From: Pseudoclavibacter chungangensis
Lineage (GTDB): Bacteria > Actinomycetota > Actinomycetes > Actinomycetales > Microbacteriaceae
NCBI RefSeq assembly: GCF_013410545.1
Contig: NZ_JACCFV010000001.1
Location: 3,596,001 to 3,660,000 of the forward strand
Length of the DNA: 64,000 bases
Reading direction: 5' to 3'
This document shows, one piece after another, positions 23,875-31,547 of the stretch. Within the stretch, counting starts at the first letter, position 1. The number at the start of each line of letters is the position of its first letter. Under the pieces are notes generated by a model. It was not told the DNA's origin and searched no databases. It worked only from the letters and a program-made list of their open reading frames with translations. The position numbers were made by a program, and so were the translations under genes.

Positions 23875-24546
23875 TCAGGTGCCGAATCGGGCGACGGCGA
23901 CGCCGATGCCGACGGTGGCCACGACGGTCACGACGGCGATGACGATCGGTGCCGCTGCGAAACCACGTCCGCCGCGGTCGCGCCACCAGACGACGACGAG
24001 CGCGGCGACGCCCGCGAGTCCGCCCAGGACCGCCGCGAGCACGGTGGGATGGCCGAGGAGCGGGACCGCGACGGCGGCGACGGCCAGGAGGATTCCGAAG
24101 CGTCCACGCACGGCGCCCCCGGCGGACGTCGGGCGCATCCCGAGGTGCGTGGGCCGTCGGTCGCCGCGGCGGGGCCGGGTCCCGCGTCGTGCGCCCGAGG
24201 CCTCCGTGCCCACGTCCCGCGCCCACCGGCGCATCCTCGCCGCGCGGGCGACCGCTGCCTCGGCGTCGGCCACGACCGCGCTCGCCGCCGCTGCCTCGGC
24301 GTCGGCCACGGCCGCGCGAGCCGCCGCGTCCTCGATCGCACGCGCGTGCCGTGCAGCGGATGCGGCGCGCTCGGCGGCTCGACGCTCTCGCTCGATTCGC
24401 ACGTCCTCGATCGCTCGCGACTCGGCCGCCGCGGCGACCGCGTCCGCCCGCTCCTGCTCGTCGGCCTCGCGACCGCCGGCCTCGAGACGCGCGAGGAAGG
24501 CGTGGGGATCGGGCCTCGGGTCCTCCCACGGCGTCGTCTCGCCCAT
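23875..24546 (-). CDS. Coiled-coil protein with C-terminal membrane segments, unknown function
   Basis: 223 residues from ATG 24546 (GGAGA upstream). Residues 5-20 are Pro/Asp-rich, about 20-105 are an Ala/Arg/Glu-rich helix with heptad-like spacing and a tandem 12-residue unit containing AVADAEAA, then a basic linker and four hydrophobic stretches (FGILLAVAAVAVPLLG, VLAAVLGGLAGVAALVVVWW, AAPIVIAVVTVVATVGIGVA). No family is recognised. It sits immediately downstream of tRNA-Gly on the same strand. Confidence 0.65.
   Translation of the reverse strand: MGETTPWEDPRPDPHAFLARLEAGGREADEQERADAVAAAAESRAIEDVRIERERRAAERAASAARHARAIEDAAARAAVADAEAAAASAVVADAEAAVARAARMRRWARDVGTEASGARRGTRPRRGDRRPTHLGMRPTSAGGAVRGRFGILLAVAAVAVPLLGHPTVLAAVLGGLAGVAALVVVWWRDRGGRGFAAAPIVIAVVTVVATVGIGVAVARFGT
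24252..24310. repeat. Two exact 23-base copies, 36-base period, inside the coiled-coil gene
   Basis: Bases 24252-24274 recur exactly at 24288-24310. The copies encode the repeated ADAEAA helical unit, so the duplication adds twelve residues to the coiled coil. Confidence 0.75.
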
Positions 24547-24603
24547 GCGTCTCCGTGCGTTCGGCTGCCGAACACGGGCGACCGTCGCACGATCCGATTT
24601 CGG

Positions 24604-24674
24604 AGCGGATGACGGGAATCGAACCCGCGCTATCAGCTTGGGAAGCTGAAGTTCTACCATTGAACTACATCCGC
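24604..24674 (-). tRNA. tRNA-Gly (anticodon CCC)
   Basis: 71 bases on the minus strand. The acceptor stem is GCGGAT paired with ATCCGC, the T loop carries GGTTCGATTCC, and the anticodon stem TCAGC/GCTGA encloses the loop TTCCCAA, giving anticodon CCC, which reads GGG. No CCA is encoded. I found no integrase or duplicated 3' end next to it. Confidence 0.95.
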
Positions 24675-24774
24675 GCACCGGCCGTTCGGCCGACCGCCCC
24701 AGTGTAGCAAGGTCGCGCAGTTCGTGTTCCACCGTCGCGGGGAGCCCGCCCGAACGCCCGACGGGTGGCGCCGC

Positions 24775-24780
24775 TATCCT
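24775..24780 (+). promoter_or_regulatory. -10 box for leaderless dcd
   Basis: TATCCT ends six bases before the GTG start of dcd, so transcription would begin at or next to the start codon. There is no ribosome-binding sequence. Confidence 0.6.
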
Positions 24781-24786
24781 GATCGC

Positions 24787-25392
24787 GTGCTGCTGAGCGA
24801 CGGGGACATCAAGGCCGGGATCGACGCGGGCGCCATCGGTCTCGAACCGTACGACGTCGGCATGGTGCAGCCGTCGTCGATCGACGTGCGGCTCGACCGG
24901 TACTTCCGGCTCTTCGACAATCACCGCTACCCGTTCATCGACCCGTCCGAGGAACAGCCCGAGCTGACACGGCTCGTCGAGGTCGACGCCGACGAGGCGT
25001 TCGTGCTGCACCCGGGGGAGTTCGTGCTCGCCTCGACGTACGAGCAGGTGACCCTCGGCGACTCGATCGCGGCACGGCTCGAGGGCAAGAGCTCGCTCGG
25101 GCGCCTGGGGCTCGTCACGCACTCGACGGCCGGGTTCATCGATCCGGGGTTCCAGGGCCACGTCACGCTCGAGCTCTCGAACGTCGCGACGCTCCCGATC
25201 AAGCTCTGGCCCGGGATGAAGATCGGCCAGCTCTGCTTCTTCCAACTGGCGAGTGCCGCCGAGCACCCCTACGGATCCGCCGCCTACCAATCGCGCTACT
25301 TCGGGCAGCGCGGCCCGACCGCCTCGCGCTCGTACCTCAACTTCTCGCGCGTCGACGTGTCGGCGACCGACGCGGGTGCCCTCGGCGGCTGA
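24787..25392 (+). CDS. dcd: dCTP deaminase (possibly bifunctional dCTP deaminase/dUTPase)
   Basis: 201 residues. Family motifs are [11 protein letters not shown] at the start, [30 protein letters not shown] and [17 protein letters not shown], whose Glu is the catalytic residue. The enzyme deaminates dCTP to dUTP for thymidylate synthesis; actinobacterial relatives also hydrolyse the dUTP to dUMP. The GTG at 24787 follows a -10 box by six bases, indicating a leaderless transcript. The gene begins about 110 bases from tRNA-Gly, on the other strand. Confidence 0.95.
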   Translation: MLLSDGDIKAGIDAGAIGLEPYDVGMVQPSSIDVRLDRYFRLFDNHRYPFIDPSEEQPELTRLVEVDADEAFVLHPGEFVLASTYEQVTLGDSIAARLEGKSSLGRLGLVTHSTAGFIDPGFQGHVTLELSNVATLPIKLWPGMKIGQLCFFQLASAAEHPYGSAAYQSRYFGQRGPTASRSYLNFSRVDVSATDAGALGG

Positions 25393-25504
25393 CCCGGCCA
25401 CGTTCACGCGGTCGCTCCGGCTCCCCGCCGTGAGCCCACACGTCACGGGCGCCGAGGCGCGGTCCGAGGTCGCTGTCAGCTTCGGGCGAGATGGTGGTCG
25501 TGAG

Positions 25505-25522
25505 GCCCGCCGACCGGCGGGC
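25505..25522. terminator. Hairpin between dcd and the csbD-like gene
   Basis: GCCCGCCG and CGGCGGGC, eight-base stem with a two-base centre. It may end the dcd transcript or lie in the leader of the csbD-like gene. Confidence 0.4.
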
Positions 25523-25544
25523 GACCACCGACCCGGGAGGCTCC

Positions 25545-25748
25545 ATGGCACTGGACGACGACATCAAGCACACCTCGCAGGACCTCGGCGGCCGCGCGAA
25601 GGAGGCCGCCGGCGCAGTCACGAACAACGACGAGCTCAAGCGCGAAGGTCGCGCCGACCAGTTCGAGGCCAAGGTCAAGAACGCCGTCTCCGACGCGGCC
25701 GACTCGGTCAAGGAGGGCGTCGACCGCCTCAAGGACAAGCTGAGCTGA
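25545..25748 (+). CDS. CsbD-family stress protein
   Basis: 67 residues, charged and helical, with the CsbD pattern DLGGRAKEAAGAVTNNDELKREGRADQ followed by KEGVDRLKDKLS; the family name rests on this arrangement. These small proteins are induced by general stress in many bacteria and their molecular role is unknown. ATG 25545 has GGGAGG upstream. A strong terminator follows, so it is probably a single-gene transcript. Confidence 0.88.
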   Translation: MALDDDIKHTSQDLGGRAKEAAGAVTNNDELKREGRADQFEAKVKNAVSDAADSVKEGVDRLKDKLS

Positions 25749-25767
25749 TCTTCGACGATTCGGCGCA

Positions 25768-25800
25768 GAACGCCCGCCCGGTGCGACCGGGCGGGCGTTC
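25768..25800 (+). terminator. Strong terminator hairpin after the csbD-like gene
   Basis: A perfect 15-base stem starting GAACGCCCGCCCGGT, with a GCG loop, followed by TCCCGTTC. It lies 19 bases after the stop codon. Confidence 0.8.
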
Positions 25801-25861
25801 TCCCGTTCGGGACGGGACCGACGGCGCACCGCGAGGCCTGCCGGACGACGCGCACGACCGA

Positions 25862-25867
25862 TATCAT
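25862..25867 (+). promoter_or_regulatory. -10 box for leaderless VIT/CCC1 gene
   Basis: TATCAT ends eight bases before ATG 25876 (two before ATG 25870). No ribosome site is present, so the transcript is probably leaderless from about 25876. Confidence 0.5.
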
Positions 25868-25875
25868 CGATGCAC

Positions 25876-26988
25876 ATGACTCCTGTCCTCTCCGCCCCGG
25901 GCGACGGCGATCTCACCCGCGACCCGTCGCCGAAGGACATCCGCCTCTGGCGTCGCTACCTCGCGAACGAGCGAGCGGAGGCCGCCGTCTACCGTGACCT
26001 CGCCCAGCGACGCGAGGGGGAGGAACGCGACATCCTCCTGGCCCTCGCCGACGCCGAGGGACGGCACGAGGCGCACTGGCGCGAACTCTTGGGGGAGCGG
26101 GGGGACGGCGGCGTCAAGCCCGGCATCAACACGCGACTGTTCGGTGTCTTCGCCCGGCGGTTCGGCTCCGTGTTCGTGCTCGCGCTCATGCAGCAGGCCG
26201 AGGCCCGGTCGCCGTACGCGACGGAGGCGGACGCGACACCCACGATGGCCGCCGACGAGCGCATCCACGAGGAGGTCGTGCGCGGTCTCGCCATGCGGAG
26301 CAGGACGCGCATGTCGGGGATGTTCCGCGCCGCCGTCTTCGGGGCGAACGACGGGCTCGTGTCGAACCTCGCGCTCGTTCTCGGTGTCGGCGCGACGGGC
26401 GTCTCGCCGCAGGTCATCCTCATCACCGGTCTGTCGGGACTCCTCGCCGGGGCGCTCTCGATGGGTGCGGGCGAGTACGTCTCCGTGCGCTCGCAGCGCG
26501 AGCTGCTCCAGGCGTCGACCCCGAATCCGGAGACGCCCTCCCTCATCCCCAGGCTCGACGTCGACGCGAACGAGCTCGCGCTCGTGTACCGGGCACGCGG
26601 CATGTCGGCGGACGACGCGCAGGAGCGGGCCGATCGCATGATCGCGCTGCAGGGGGCCGCGCCGGAGTCGGGTCCGGTGAACCTAACCGGCGGCGAGGAG
26701 CACGAGGAGCTCGGCACGCCCTGGGGCGCGGCGATGTCGAGTTTCTGTTTCTTCGCCGGCGGCGCGATCATCCCGGTCCTCCCCTACCTCTTCGGGCTCC
26801 AGGGGCTCACGGCCGTCTTCGTATCGGCCGCGGTGGTCGGGATCGCGCTGCTCATCACGGGTGGCATCGTCGGCATCCTCTCGGGTGCGCCGCCCTGGAA
26901 GCGTGCTCTGCGGCAGTTGCTCATCGGCTACGGTGCCGCCGCGGTCACGTACGTGCTCGGGCTCGTCTTCGGCGTGACGACGGGCTGA
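25876..26988 (+). CDS. VIT1/CCC1-family transporter with ferritin-like N-terminal domain
   Basis: 370 residues. The first 140 form a helical, Glu/His-rich ferritin- or rubrerythrin-like domain (RYLANERAEAAVYRDLA, LADAEGRHEAHWRELLGE). The rest is a VIT1/CCC1 membrane domain: MFRAAVFGANDGLVSNLALV, a cytoplasmic metal-binding stretch after GAGEYVSVRSQRELL, and terminal helices. Such fusions move iron or manganese across membranes, with the front domain binding or sensing the metal; here the protein is probably in the cytoplasmic membrane. The start at 25876 is favoured over 25870 by the -10 spacing. Confidence 0.88.
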   Translation: MTPVLSAPGDGDLTRDPSPKDIRLWRRYLANERAEAAVYRDLAQRREGEERDILLALADAEGRHEAHWRELLGERGDGGVKPGINTRLFGVFARRFGSVFVLALMQQAEARSPYATEADATPTMAADERIHEEVVRGLAMRSRTRMSGMFRAAVFGANDGLVSNLALVLGVGATGVSPQVILITGLSGLLAGALSMGAGEYVSVRSQRELLQASTPNPETPSLIPRLDVDANELALVYRARGMSADDAQERADRMIALQGAAPESGPVNLTGGEEHEELGTPWGAAMSSFCFFAGGAIIPVLPYLFGLQGLTAVFVSAAVVGIALLITGGIVGILSGAPPWKRALRQLLIGYGAAAVTYVLGLVFGVTTG

Positions 26989-26989
26989 C

Positions 26990-27514
26990 GTGCCCGTCCC
27001 GGACTTCGTCCGCGCGCTCCGCGAACGCATCGGTCACGATCCGTTGTGGCTCGTGGGAGCGACGGCGATCGTCCTCCGCCCGGACCCGGACGGCGTCGAA
27101 CGCATGCTCGCCGTGCGCCGCAGCGACAACGGTGAGTGGACGCCCGTCACCGGCATCGTCGACCCGGGGGAGCATCCCGCGACGACCGCCGTGCGCGAGT
27201 GCCTGGAGGAGGCACGGGTCGAGGTCGAGGTCGAACGGCTCGTGCTCGTGACCGTGACCGGCGAGGTGACGCACGTCAACGGCGACCGGGCGCAGTACTG
27301 CACGCTCGTGTTCCGCTGTCGCTGGATCGCGGGAGAGGGGGAGGTCGGTGACGAGGAGTCGACCGACGTCGTGTGGTTCCCCGTCGACCGGCTGCCGCCG
27401 TTCAGTGAATCCCACGCGTGGCGGGTCGCCGTGGCCCTCGAGAACGCGCCCGAGTGTGCGCTCGTGGTCGGCGGCGTCCGGCTCCCCGTCGAGCCGCCGC
27501 CGCGACACGGTTGA
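26990..27514 (+). CDS. Nudix hydrolase
   Basis: 174 residues with a Nudix box: GIVDPGE, seven residues, RECLEEA, fitting GX5EX7REUXEE; the following Gly of the consensus is replaced (EEARV). Nudix enzymes cleave nucleoside diphosphates linked to other moieties. The N-terminal DPLWLVGATAIVL and the late TDVVWFPVDRLPPF are common in actinobacterial members that clean up nucleotides or CoA derivatives. It starts at GTG one base after the transporter stop, so it is likely in the same transcript. Confidence 0.88.
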   Translation: MPVPDFVRALRERIGHDPLWLVGATAIVLRPDPDGVERMLAVRRSDNGEWTPVTGIVDPGEHPATTAVRECLEEARVEVEVERLVLVTVTGEVTHVNGDRAQYCTLVFRCRWIAGEGEVGDEESTDVVWFPVDRLPPFSESHAWRVAVALENAPECALVVGGVRLPVEPPPRHG

Positions 27515-27553
27515 ACTCCGCGTCCGGGACGACCGGACGTCGCCGCTCGCGTT

Positions 27554-27574
27554 CCCGGCGTCCGGGACGCCGGG
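27554..27574. terminator. Bidirectional terminator between convergent genes
   Basis: CCCGGCGTC-CGG-GACGCCGGG, a perfect nine-base stem, sits between the Nudix gene and the converging DUF4333 gene. Confidence 0.6.
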
Positions 27575-27575
27575 C

Positions 27576-28163
27576 TCAGGCCTCCGGCGAGCCCACGACG
27601 AGCTGTCCGTCGGTGGATCCGATCGTCACCGTGACCGACTGCTGTTGTCCCGCGTACTCGAACGTGCACTGGAACGAATCGCCCTGCTCGTTCTCGATCC
27701 GGTCGGGGCACGTGACCCCCTGCAGCTCGGTGAGCCCGAAGTCGGTCTGCAACACCGCGGTCACCTGCGCCTCGACCTCGCCCTTCGGGAGCGTGCCGAT
27801 GCCGATGGACGCGATGAAGAAGCCCGCGACGCCGCCCACGACGAGCGCGAGGGGCGTGGCGATGAGCAGTGTCAGGAGCGACCGGGACGGTGAACGGTTG
27901 GTGGATCCCTGCGTGGCGGGCGGCTGCGTGCCCTGTCCGTAGCTCGACGGCTGGACGCCGAAGCTCCCGGCGCCACCGTAGGCACCGCCGGCGGGCTGGC
28001 CGAAGCTGCCCCCCGCGGGCTGCGCGTAGCCGCCGCCAGGCTGGCCGAAGCCGCCGACCGCGGGCTGACCGTAGCCGCTCCCGGCGGGCTGGCCGTAGGC
28101 CCCCGACGGTTGTCCGTAGCCGCCGCCTTGCGGGGTGCCGAAGGGTGAGTTCGGGGTGCTCAT
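27576..28163 (-). CDS. DUF4333-domain membrane protein with Gly-Gln-Pro repeats
   Basis: 195 residues from ATG 28163 (GAGGAG upstream). Residues 1-80 are repeats of YGQPAGG-like units, cytoplasmic and disordered. One membrane helix follows (LLTLLIATPLALVVGGVAGFF). The outer DUF4333 domain has GVTCPDRIENEQGDSFQCTF with the two conserved cysteines. DUF4333 domains are common on the outer face of actinobacterial membranes and of unknown function. It lies 25 bases downstream of a lipoprotein gene on the same strand. Confidence 0.85.
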   Translation of the reverse strand: MSTPNSPFGTPQGGGYGQPSGAYGQPAGSGYGQPAVGGFGQPGGGYAQPAGGSFGQPAGGAYGGAGSFGVQPSSYGQGTQPPATQGSTNRSPSRSLLTLLIATPLALVVGGVAGFFIASIGIGTLPKGEVEAQVTAVLQTDFGLTELQGVTCPDRIENEQGDSFQCTFEYAGQQQSVTVTIGSTDGQLVVGSPEA

Positions 28164-28188
28164 GCGTGCTCCTCGTGGTGCGTGCGGA

Positions 28189-29088
28189 TCATTTGCCGTC
28201 GCGGATCTCGTTGATCGCCGTCCAGAACGCGCCCACCTGGCCGGACGGTATCTGGGTGACGAACGATTGGTCGAGCGTCGCGGGGTCGGTCGGCTTGTCG
28301 GCGTCGTCCGGTTCACCCGTCAGCTCGAACCCGAACTGGGCCTGCAGGGACTCCGAGTCGGACCCGACCTGACCGTTGACCTCGACCTTCGTGACGACCC
28401 CGTTCGGGTCGAGCCACACGTGCAGCGGGATGAACGCCTCCATGACCTCGTCCCCCAGTCGCTGCCGCAGCTCGTCCGTCATCGTGAAGAGCTCGGCGTC
28501 ATGGAGCGAGGCGAACGTCACGGCGGAGGTGACATGGCGGGAGCCGTCGGCGTTCACCTCGATCTGCACCGGGATGTCCTTGCCGTGCGCCTCCTGTGTC
28601 AACGTCCACGCGTTCGAGATGCCGCAGAGGAACTGGACGGACTCGAAGCGACACAGCTCCTCCTGCGTTCGTCCGATGTCCCCCTGGGGAATCGAGACCC
28701 ACGGCGTCTTCGTCACGGGGAGGTACGCGTCACCGAACAGGAAGTAGGTGTTCATGCTCCCGCCCATGTGCACGACATCGATCGTGCCGTGTTCGATCAC
28801 GGCGGCCTGCTGCGACTTGTACGTCGTTCCCCAGACCGTGGTCTCGAGCCGCGTGTGAAGGGTCTCGCCCTGCGAGGTCTGGGCGTGCGCGTAGCCGACC
28901 GAGGTGAAGTTCTCCGTCTCGGCGATGCCCTCGAAGATCGAGGTCCCGAGCACTTCGAGGGCGGCCGCCTCGTGGAAGGCCGCTTTCGCGTCGTGGTTCG
29001 CGACACCGTACGGCGTCACGCCGGCGCACCCCGTGAGCATCGCGAGCGCGAGGACGGCGAGCCCGAGCGCGTTCGTTCGTCGGGTCAT
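28189..29088 (-). CDS. Lipoprotein, LppX/LprG-like in outline, unknown function
   Basis: 299 residues. A signal peptide with lipobox LTGC puts the lipid-modified Cys at residue 21. The mature part is a mixed alpha/beta domain with no conserved motif I can name; its size and repeated beta-strand pattern resemble actinobacterial lipid-carrier lipoproteins, which is weak evidence. The ATG at 29088 overlaps the stop of the upstream protease gene (ATGA). Coupling to a protease lipoprotein suggests they act together on the cell surface. Confidence 0.7.
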   Translation of the reverse strand: MTRRTNALGLAVLALAMLTGCAGVTPYGVANHDAKAAFHEAAALEVLGTSIFEGIAETENFTSVGYAHAQTSQGETLHTRLETTVWGTTYKSQQAAVIEHGTIDVVHMGGSMNTYFLFGDAYLPVTKTPWVSIPQGDIGRTQEELCRFESVQFLCGISNAWTLTQEAHGKDIPVQIEVNADGSRHVTSAVTFASLHDAELFTMTDELRQRLGDEVMEAFIPLHVWLDPNGVVTKVEVNGQVGSDSESLQAQFGFELTGEPDDADKPTDPATLDQSFVTQIPSGQVGAFWTAINEIRDGK

Positions 29089-30140
29089 GCGCCCGCCTCC
29101 CTGTAGAGTTCGAGTGCCTGACGACCGAGGATGGACCCGTTCGAGACGTCGTTCCCGCCCGTCGAGTTGACGGCGACGACGTATCCCGCGCCGAGGCCCT
29201 TGTCGTAGTAGGCGTTCCATGCACCGCCCGACGAGCCCTGGGTCATGTCGCAGAGATGGCTGTAGCCGCCCGCCGAGCTCTGCGACCAGTTCGTCGACGC
29301 GCACATGTACTCGTCCGACCCGTCGAACGGCGGCGCCGACGGATAGCCGATCTGTGTGATCGCCTGCACGGGCACCCCGAATGCGATGCCCTGCCCACCG
29401 GTGACGTCCTGGATCGACTGGCCGTTCTTCTCCTCCATCACGAGGAAGGCGAAGTCCGTGGTCCAGCCGGTACCGCTCACGCGTCCCTTCTCGTCTGCGC
29501 GAGCGTTGTCGATGAAGTTCTGCGGCACGAGGAACTCGGTCGCCGCCCAGATCCCGTACGGCTGCGATGCGCCGTTCCCGGCGTCACCGGGGACGAACAC
29601 GACGTTCGTGGCGGGGGTCCCGCTGCCGTCGAGGGCCATGACGCAGTGCGCCGCCGTCACGACGACGTTGCCGGACGTGCTGTTGACGACGGTCGCCGAG
29701 CACACGTAGGTGGATCCCGCGACCTCGAAGTAGAGGCGACCGTAGGTCGCGGCCCCGAGGCCGGCCCGATCGTACGGAACGGCCTCCGGGATGTCGCCGA
29801 ACCCGTTCGCGGACTCCGCCGCCGGGGTCGGCACGGTGGGTGGGAAGTAGGCCCCGGTCGCGGGGTCACCCGGGCCGAGCGAGACGCCGTTGTCCGGGTC
29901 GGTGAACTCGAGGCCGCTCGCGTCCGCGAACATGTCGGGATTCGACCAGTAGTCGTGGCTCTCCTGCGGCGTCGAGTCGAAGGTCTGGCGGAGGCTCACG
30001 GATTCGATCTGCACGGGTGGGGCGTAGGGGGCGTAGCCGCCCGCCGCAGGGACGGCGTCGACCGCCGTGCAGCCGGTCAGGCCGAGGACGGCGGCCGAGA
30101 TCACGAGTGCGAGTGCGCGGCACGATCGTGAACGGAGCAT
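29085..30140 (-). CDS. Trypsin-like serine protease lipoprotein (copy 1)
   Basis: 351 residues. The signal peptide ends in LTGC with the lipidated Cys at residue 24. A 120-residue Pro/Asp-rich pro-region with DYWSNPDMFADASG is followed by a trypsin-fold domain: His in VVTAAHCVM, Asp in TTDFAFLVMEEK, and Ser in the variant GSSGG near residue 304 (usually GDSGG). A paralogue with the same layout lies directly upstream. Substrates are unknown; it probably works outside the membrane. The ATG at 30140 has GAGGA upstream. Confidence 0.88.
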   Translation of the reverse strand: MLRSRSCRALALVISAAVLGLTGCTAVDAVPAAGGYAPYAPPVQIESVSLRQTFDSTPQESHDYWSNPDMFADASGLEFTDPDNGVSLGPGDPATGAYFPPTVPTPAAESANGFGDIPEAVPYDRAGLGAATYGRLYFEVAGSTYVCSATVVNSTSGNVVVTAAHCVMALDGSGTPATNVVFVPGDAGNGASQPYGIWAATEFLVPQNFIDNARADEKGRVSGTGWTTDFAFLVMEEKNGQSIQDVTGGQGIAFGVPVQAITQIGYPSAPPFDGSDEYMCASTNWSQSSAGGYSHLCDMTQGSSGGAWNAYYDKGLGAGYVVAVNSTGGNDVSNGSILGRQALELYREAGA

Positions 30141-30279
30141 CGGCGTCCTCTCCCTCGTGGTGGGGGCCGGGGCGACGGCGGCTCGCCGCCGCCGGATGAT
30201 TCGGTTCATGGTAGCCGGGGGACCGTGGCCGCTCGTCGCGCGAACGGAGGTGCGATGTGCGACGGCGGGATGAGATCCG

Positions 30280-31350
30280 TCACTGCTTCGCGTCCGCCTG
30301 TTCGTACAGTTCGAGCGCTTGCTTCCCGAGCGGCGAGCCGCTCGTCGTGGGCGTTCCGCTCAGGGAGACGGTCGAGGTCGTCGCGATGATGTAGCCGGCG
30401 CCGAGCGTGCGGTCGAAGTAGGCCAACCAGCCGCCGCCCGAGCATCCCGGCGTCATGTCGCACGGATGGCTGTAGCCGCCCGCGAAGCTCTGCGTCCAGC
30501 TCGTCGATGCGCACACGAACTCGTCCGTCCCGTCGAACGGTTCGGCGGTCGGATAGCCGATCTGCGTGATGGCCTGCACCGGGACGCCGAACGAGATGCC
30601 CTGGCCGCCCGTGACGTCCTGGATGGACTGGCCGTTCTTCTCCTCCATGATGAGGAACGCGAAGTCCGTGGTCCAGCCGGCTCCCGTGACGGATCCGGAG
30701 GCCTCGACGTGTGCGTTGTCGACGAAATTCTGCGGCATGAGGTACTCGACCGCGGCCCACTGGCCGTACGGCTGGGTCTGCGCGTTGCCGGCGTCGCCGG
30801 GGACGAAGACGACGTTCTGTGGCGTACTGCGATCGCCCGAGAGATCCATGAGGCAGTGTGCGGCGGTCACGACGATGTCACCGCGCGAACTGTTGACGAC
30901 GGTCGCCGAGCAGACGCCGTTGTGACCGTTGAAGGCCATGTAGAGCCGGCCGAACGTCGATGCGCCGAGCCCGCCGCGGTCGTACTGCTGCGCCTGGGCG
31001 ATGTCGCCGTACCCGTTCGTCGATTCCGCGGCGGGCGTCGGGGTCGTCGGCGGGAAGTAGGCGCCGGTCGCGGGATCGCTCGCCCCGACCGTGATGCCGT
31101 TGTCGGGGTCGGTGAAGTTCATGCCGTCGGCGTCGGCGAACATGTCGGGATTCGACCAGTAGTCGTGCGTCTCCGGCGCCGAGGAGTCGAACGTGTCGCG
31201 GAGCGCGACCTCCTCGGACACCACGGCCGGAGCGTACGGTTGGTAGCCGCCCGCCGCGGGGGTCGCGGTGACCGACACGCACGCCGTGAGCGTGGGGACG
31301 AGGAACAGCACGGCGATCGCGGTCATCGCGCGCCGATGAGTGTCGGTCAC
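30280..31350 (-). CDS. Trypsin-like serine protease lipoprotein (copy 2)
   Basis: 356 residues. I place the start at GTG 31350 because it gives a signal peptide with lipobox LTAC and the Cys at residue 24, as in copy 1, and AAGGA lies upstream; the frame is open further back. The catalytic His is in VVTAAHCLM, the Asp in TTDFAFLIMEEK and the Ser in GCSGG, an unusual replacement of the Asp before the nucleophile. The pro-region and protease domain align with copy 1 over their whole length. A 139-base gap separates the two, so copy 1 may have its own promoter. Confidence 0.85.
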   Translation of the reverse strand: MTDTHRRAMTAIAVLFLVPTLTACVSVTATPAAGGYQPYAPAVVSEEVALRDTFDSSAPETHDYWSNPDMFADADGMNFTDPDNGITVGASDPATGAYFPPTTPTPAAESTNGYGDIAQAQQYDRGGLGASTFGRLYMAFNGHNGVCSATVVNSSRGDIVVTAAHCLMDLSGDRSTPQNVVFVPGDAGNAQTQPYGQWAAVEYLMPQNFVDNAHVEASGSVTGAGWTTDFAFLIMEEKNGQSIQDVTGGQGISFGVPVQAITQIGYPTAEPFDGTDEFVCASTSWTQSFAGGYSHPCDMTPGCSGGGWLAYFDRTLGAGYIIATTSTVSLSGTPTTSGSPLGKQALELYEQADAKQ

Positions 31351-31547
31351 CTGTGCGTCCTTCCGGCCCCGACGCGGGGCGAAGACGGGACGGTCGCTCG
31401 GGCCGGGTGCGCTCCGATCGTATCGGCGGCGCGGTGGCGGGGCATCGTCGGTGGGCTGATGCGACATCATCGTCGAGACGGATGTCGGGCGCCGCGGGAC
31501 ACCCGTCGAGGGGAATATCCGGACGGCTCCCGGGCGTTGGCACCAAT

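Noticed and set aside
24604..24786. Integration site at tRNA-Gly
   Set aside because: No integrase, no duplicated tRNA end and no change of base composition is seen on either side.
23875..25551. Reading the coiled-coil gene upward through tRNA-Gly and antisense to dcd as one 558-residue protein
   Set aside because: The upstream part crosses a tRNA and is antisense to dcd; ATG 24546 has a ribosome site and starts the plausible protein.
29085..31350. Protease pair as inactive pseudoenzymes
   Set aside because: His, Asp and Ser of the triad are present in both; only the residue before Ser differs, which does not by itself abolish activity.
31354..31547. Earlier in-frame start for the luciferase-like gene
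   Set aside because: The family begins at MSAVPLSVLDLA; the upstream 65 codons overlap the divergent promoter region.
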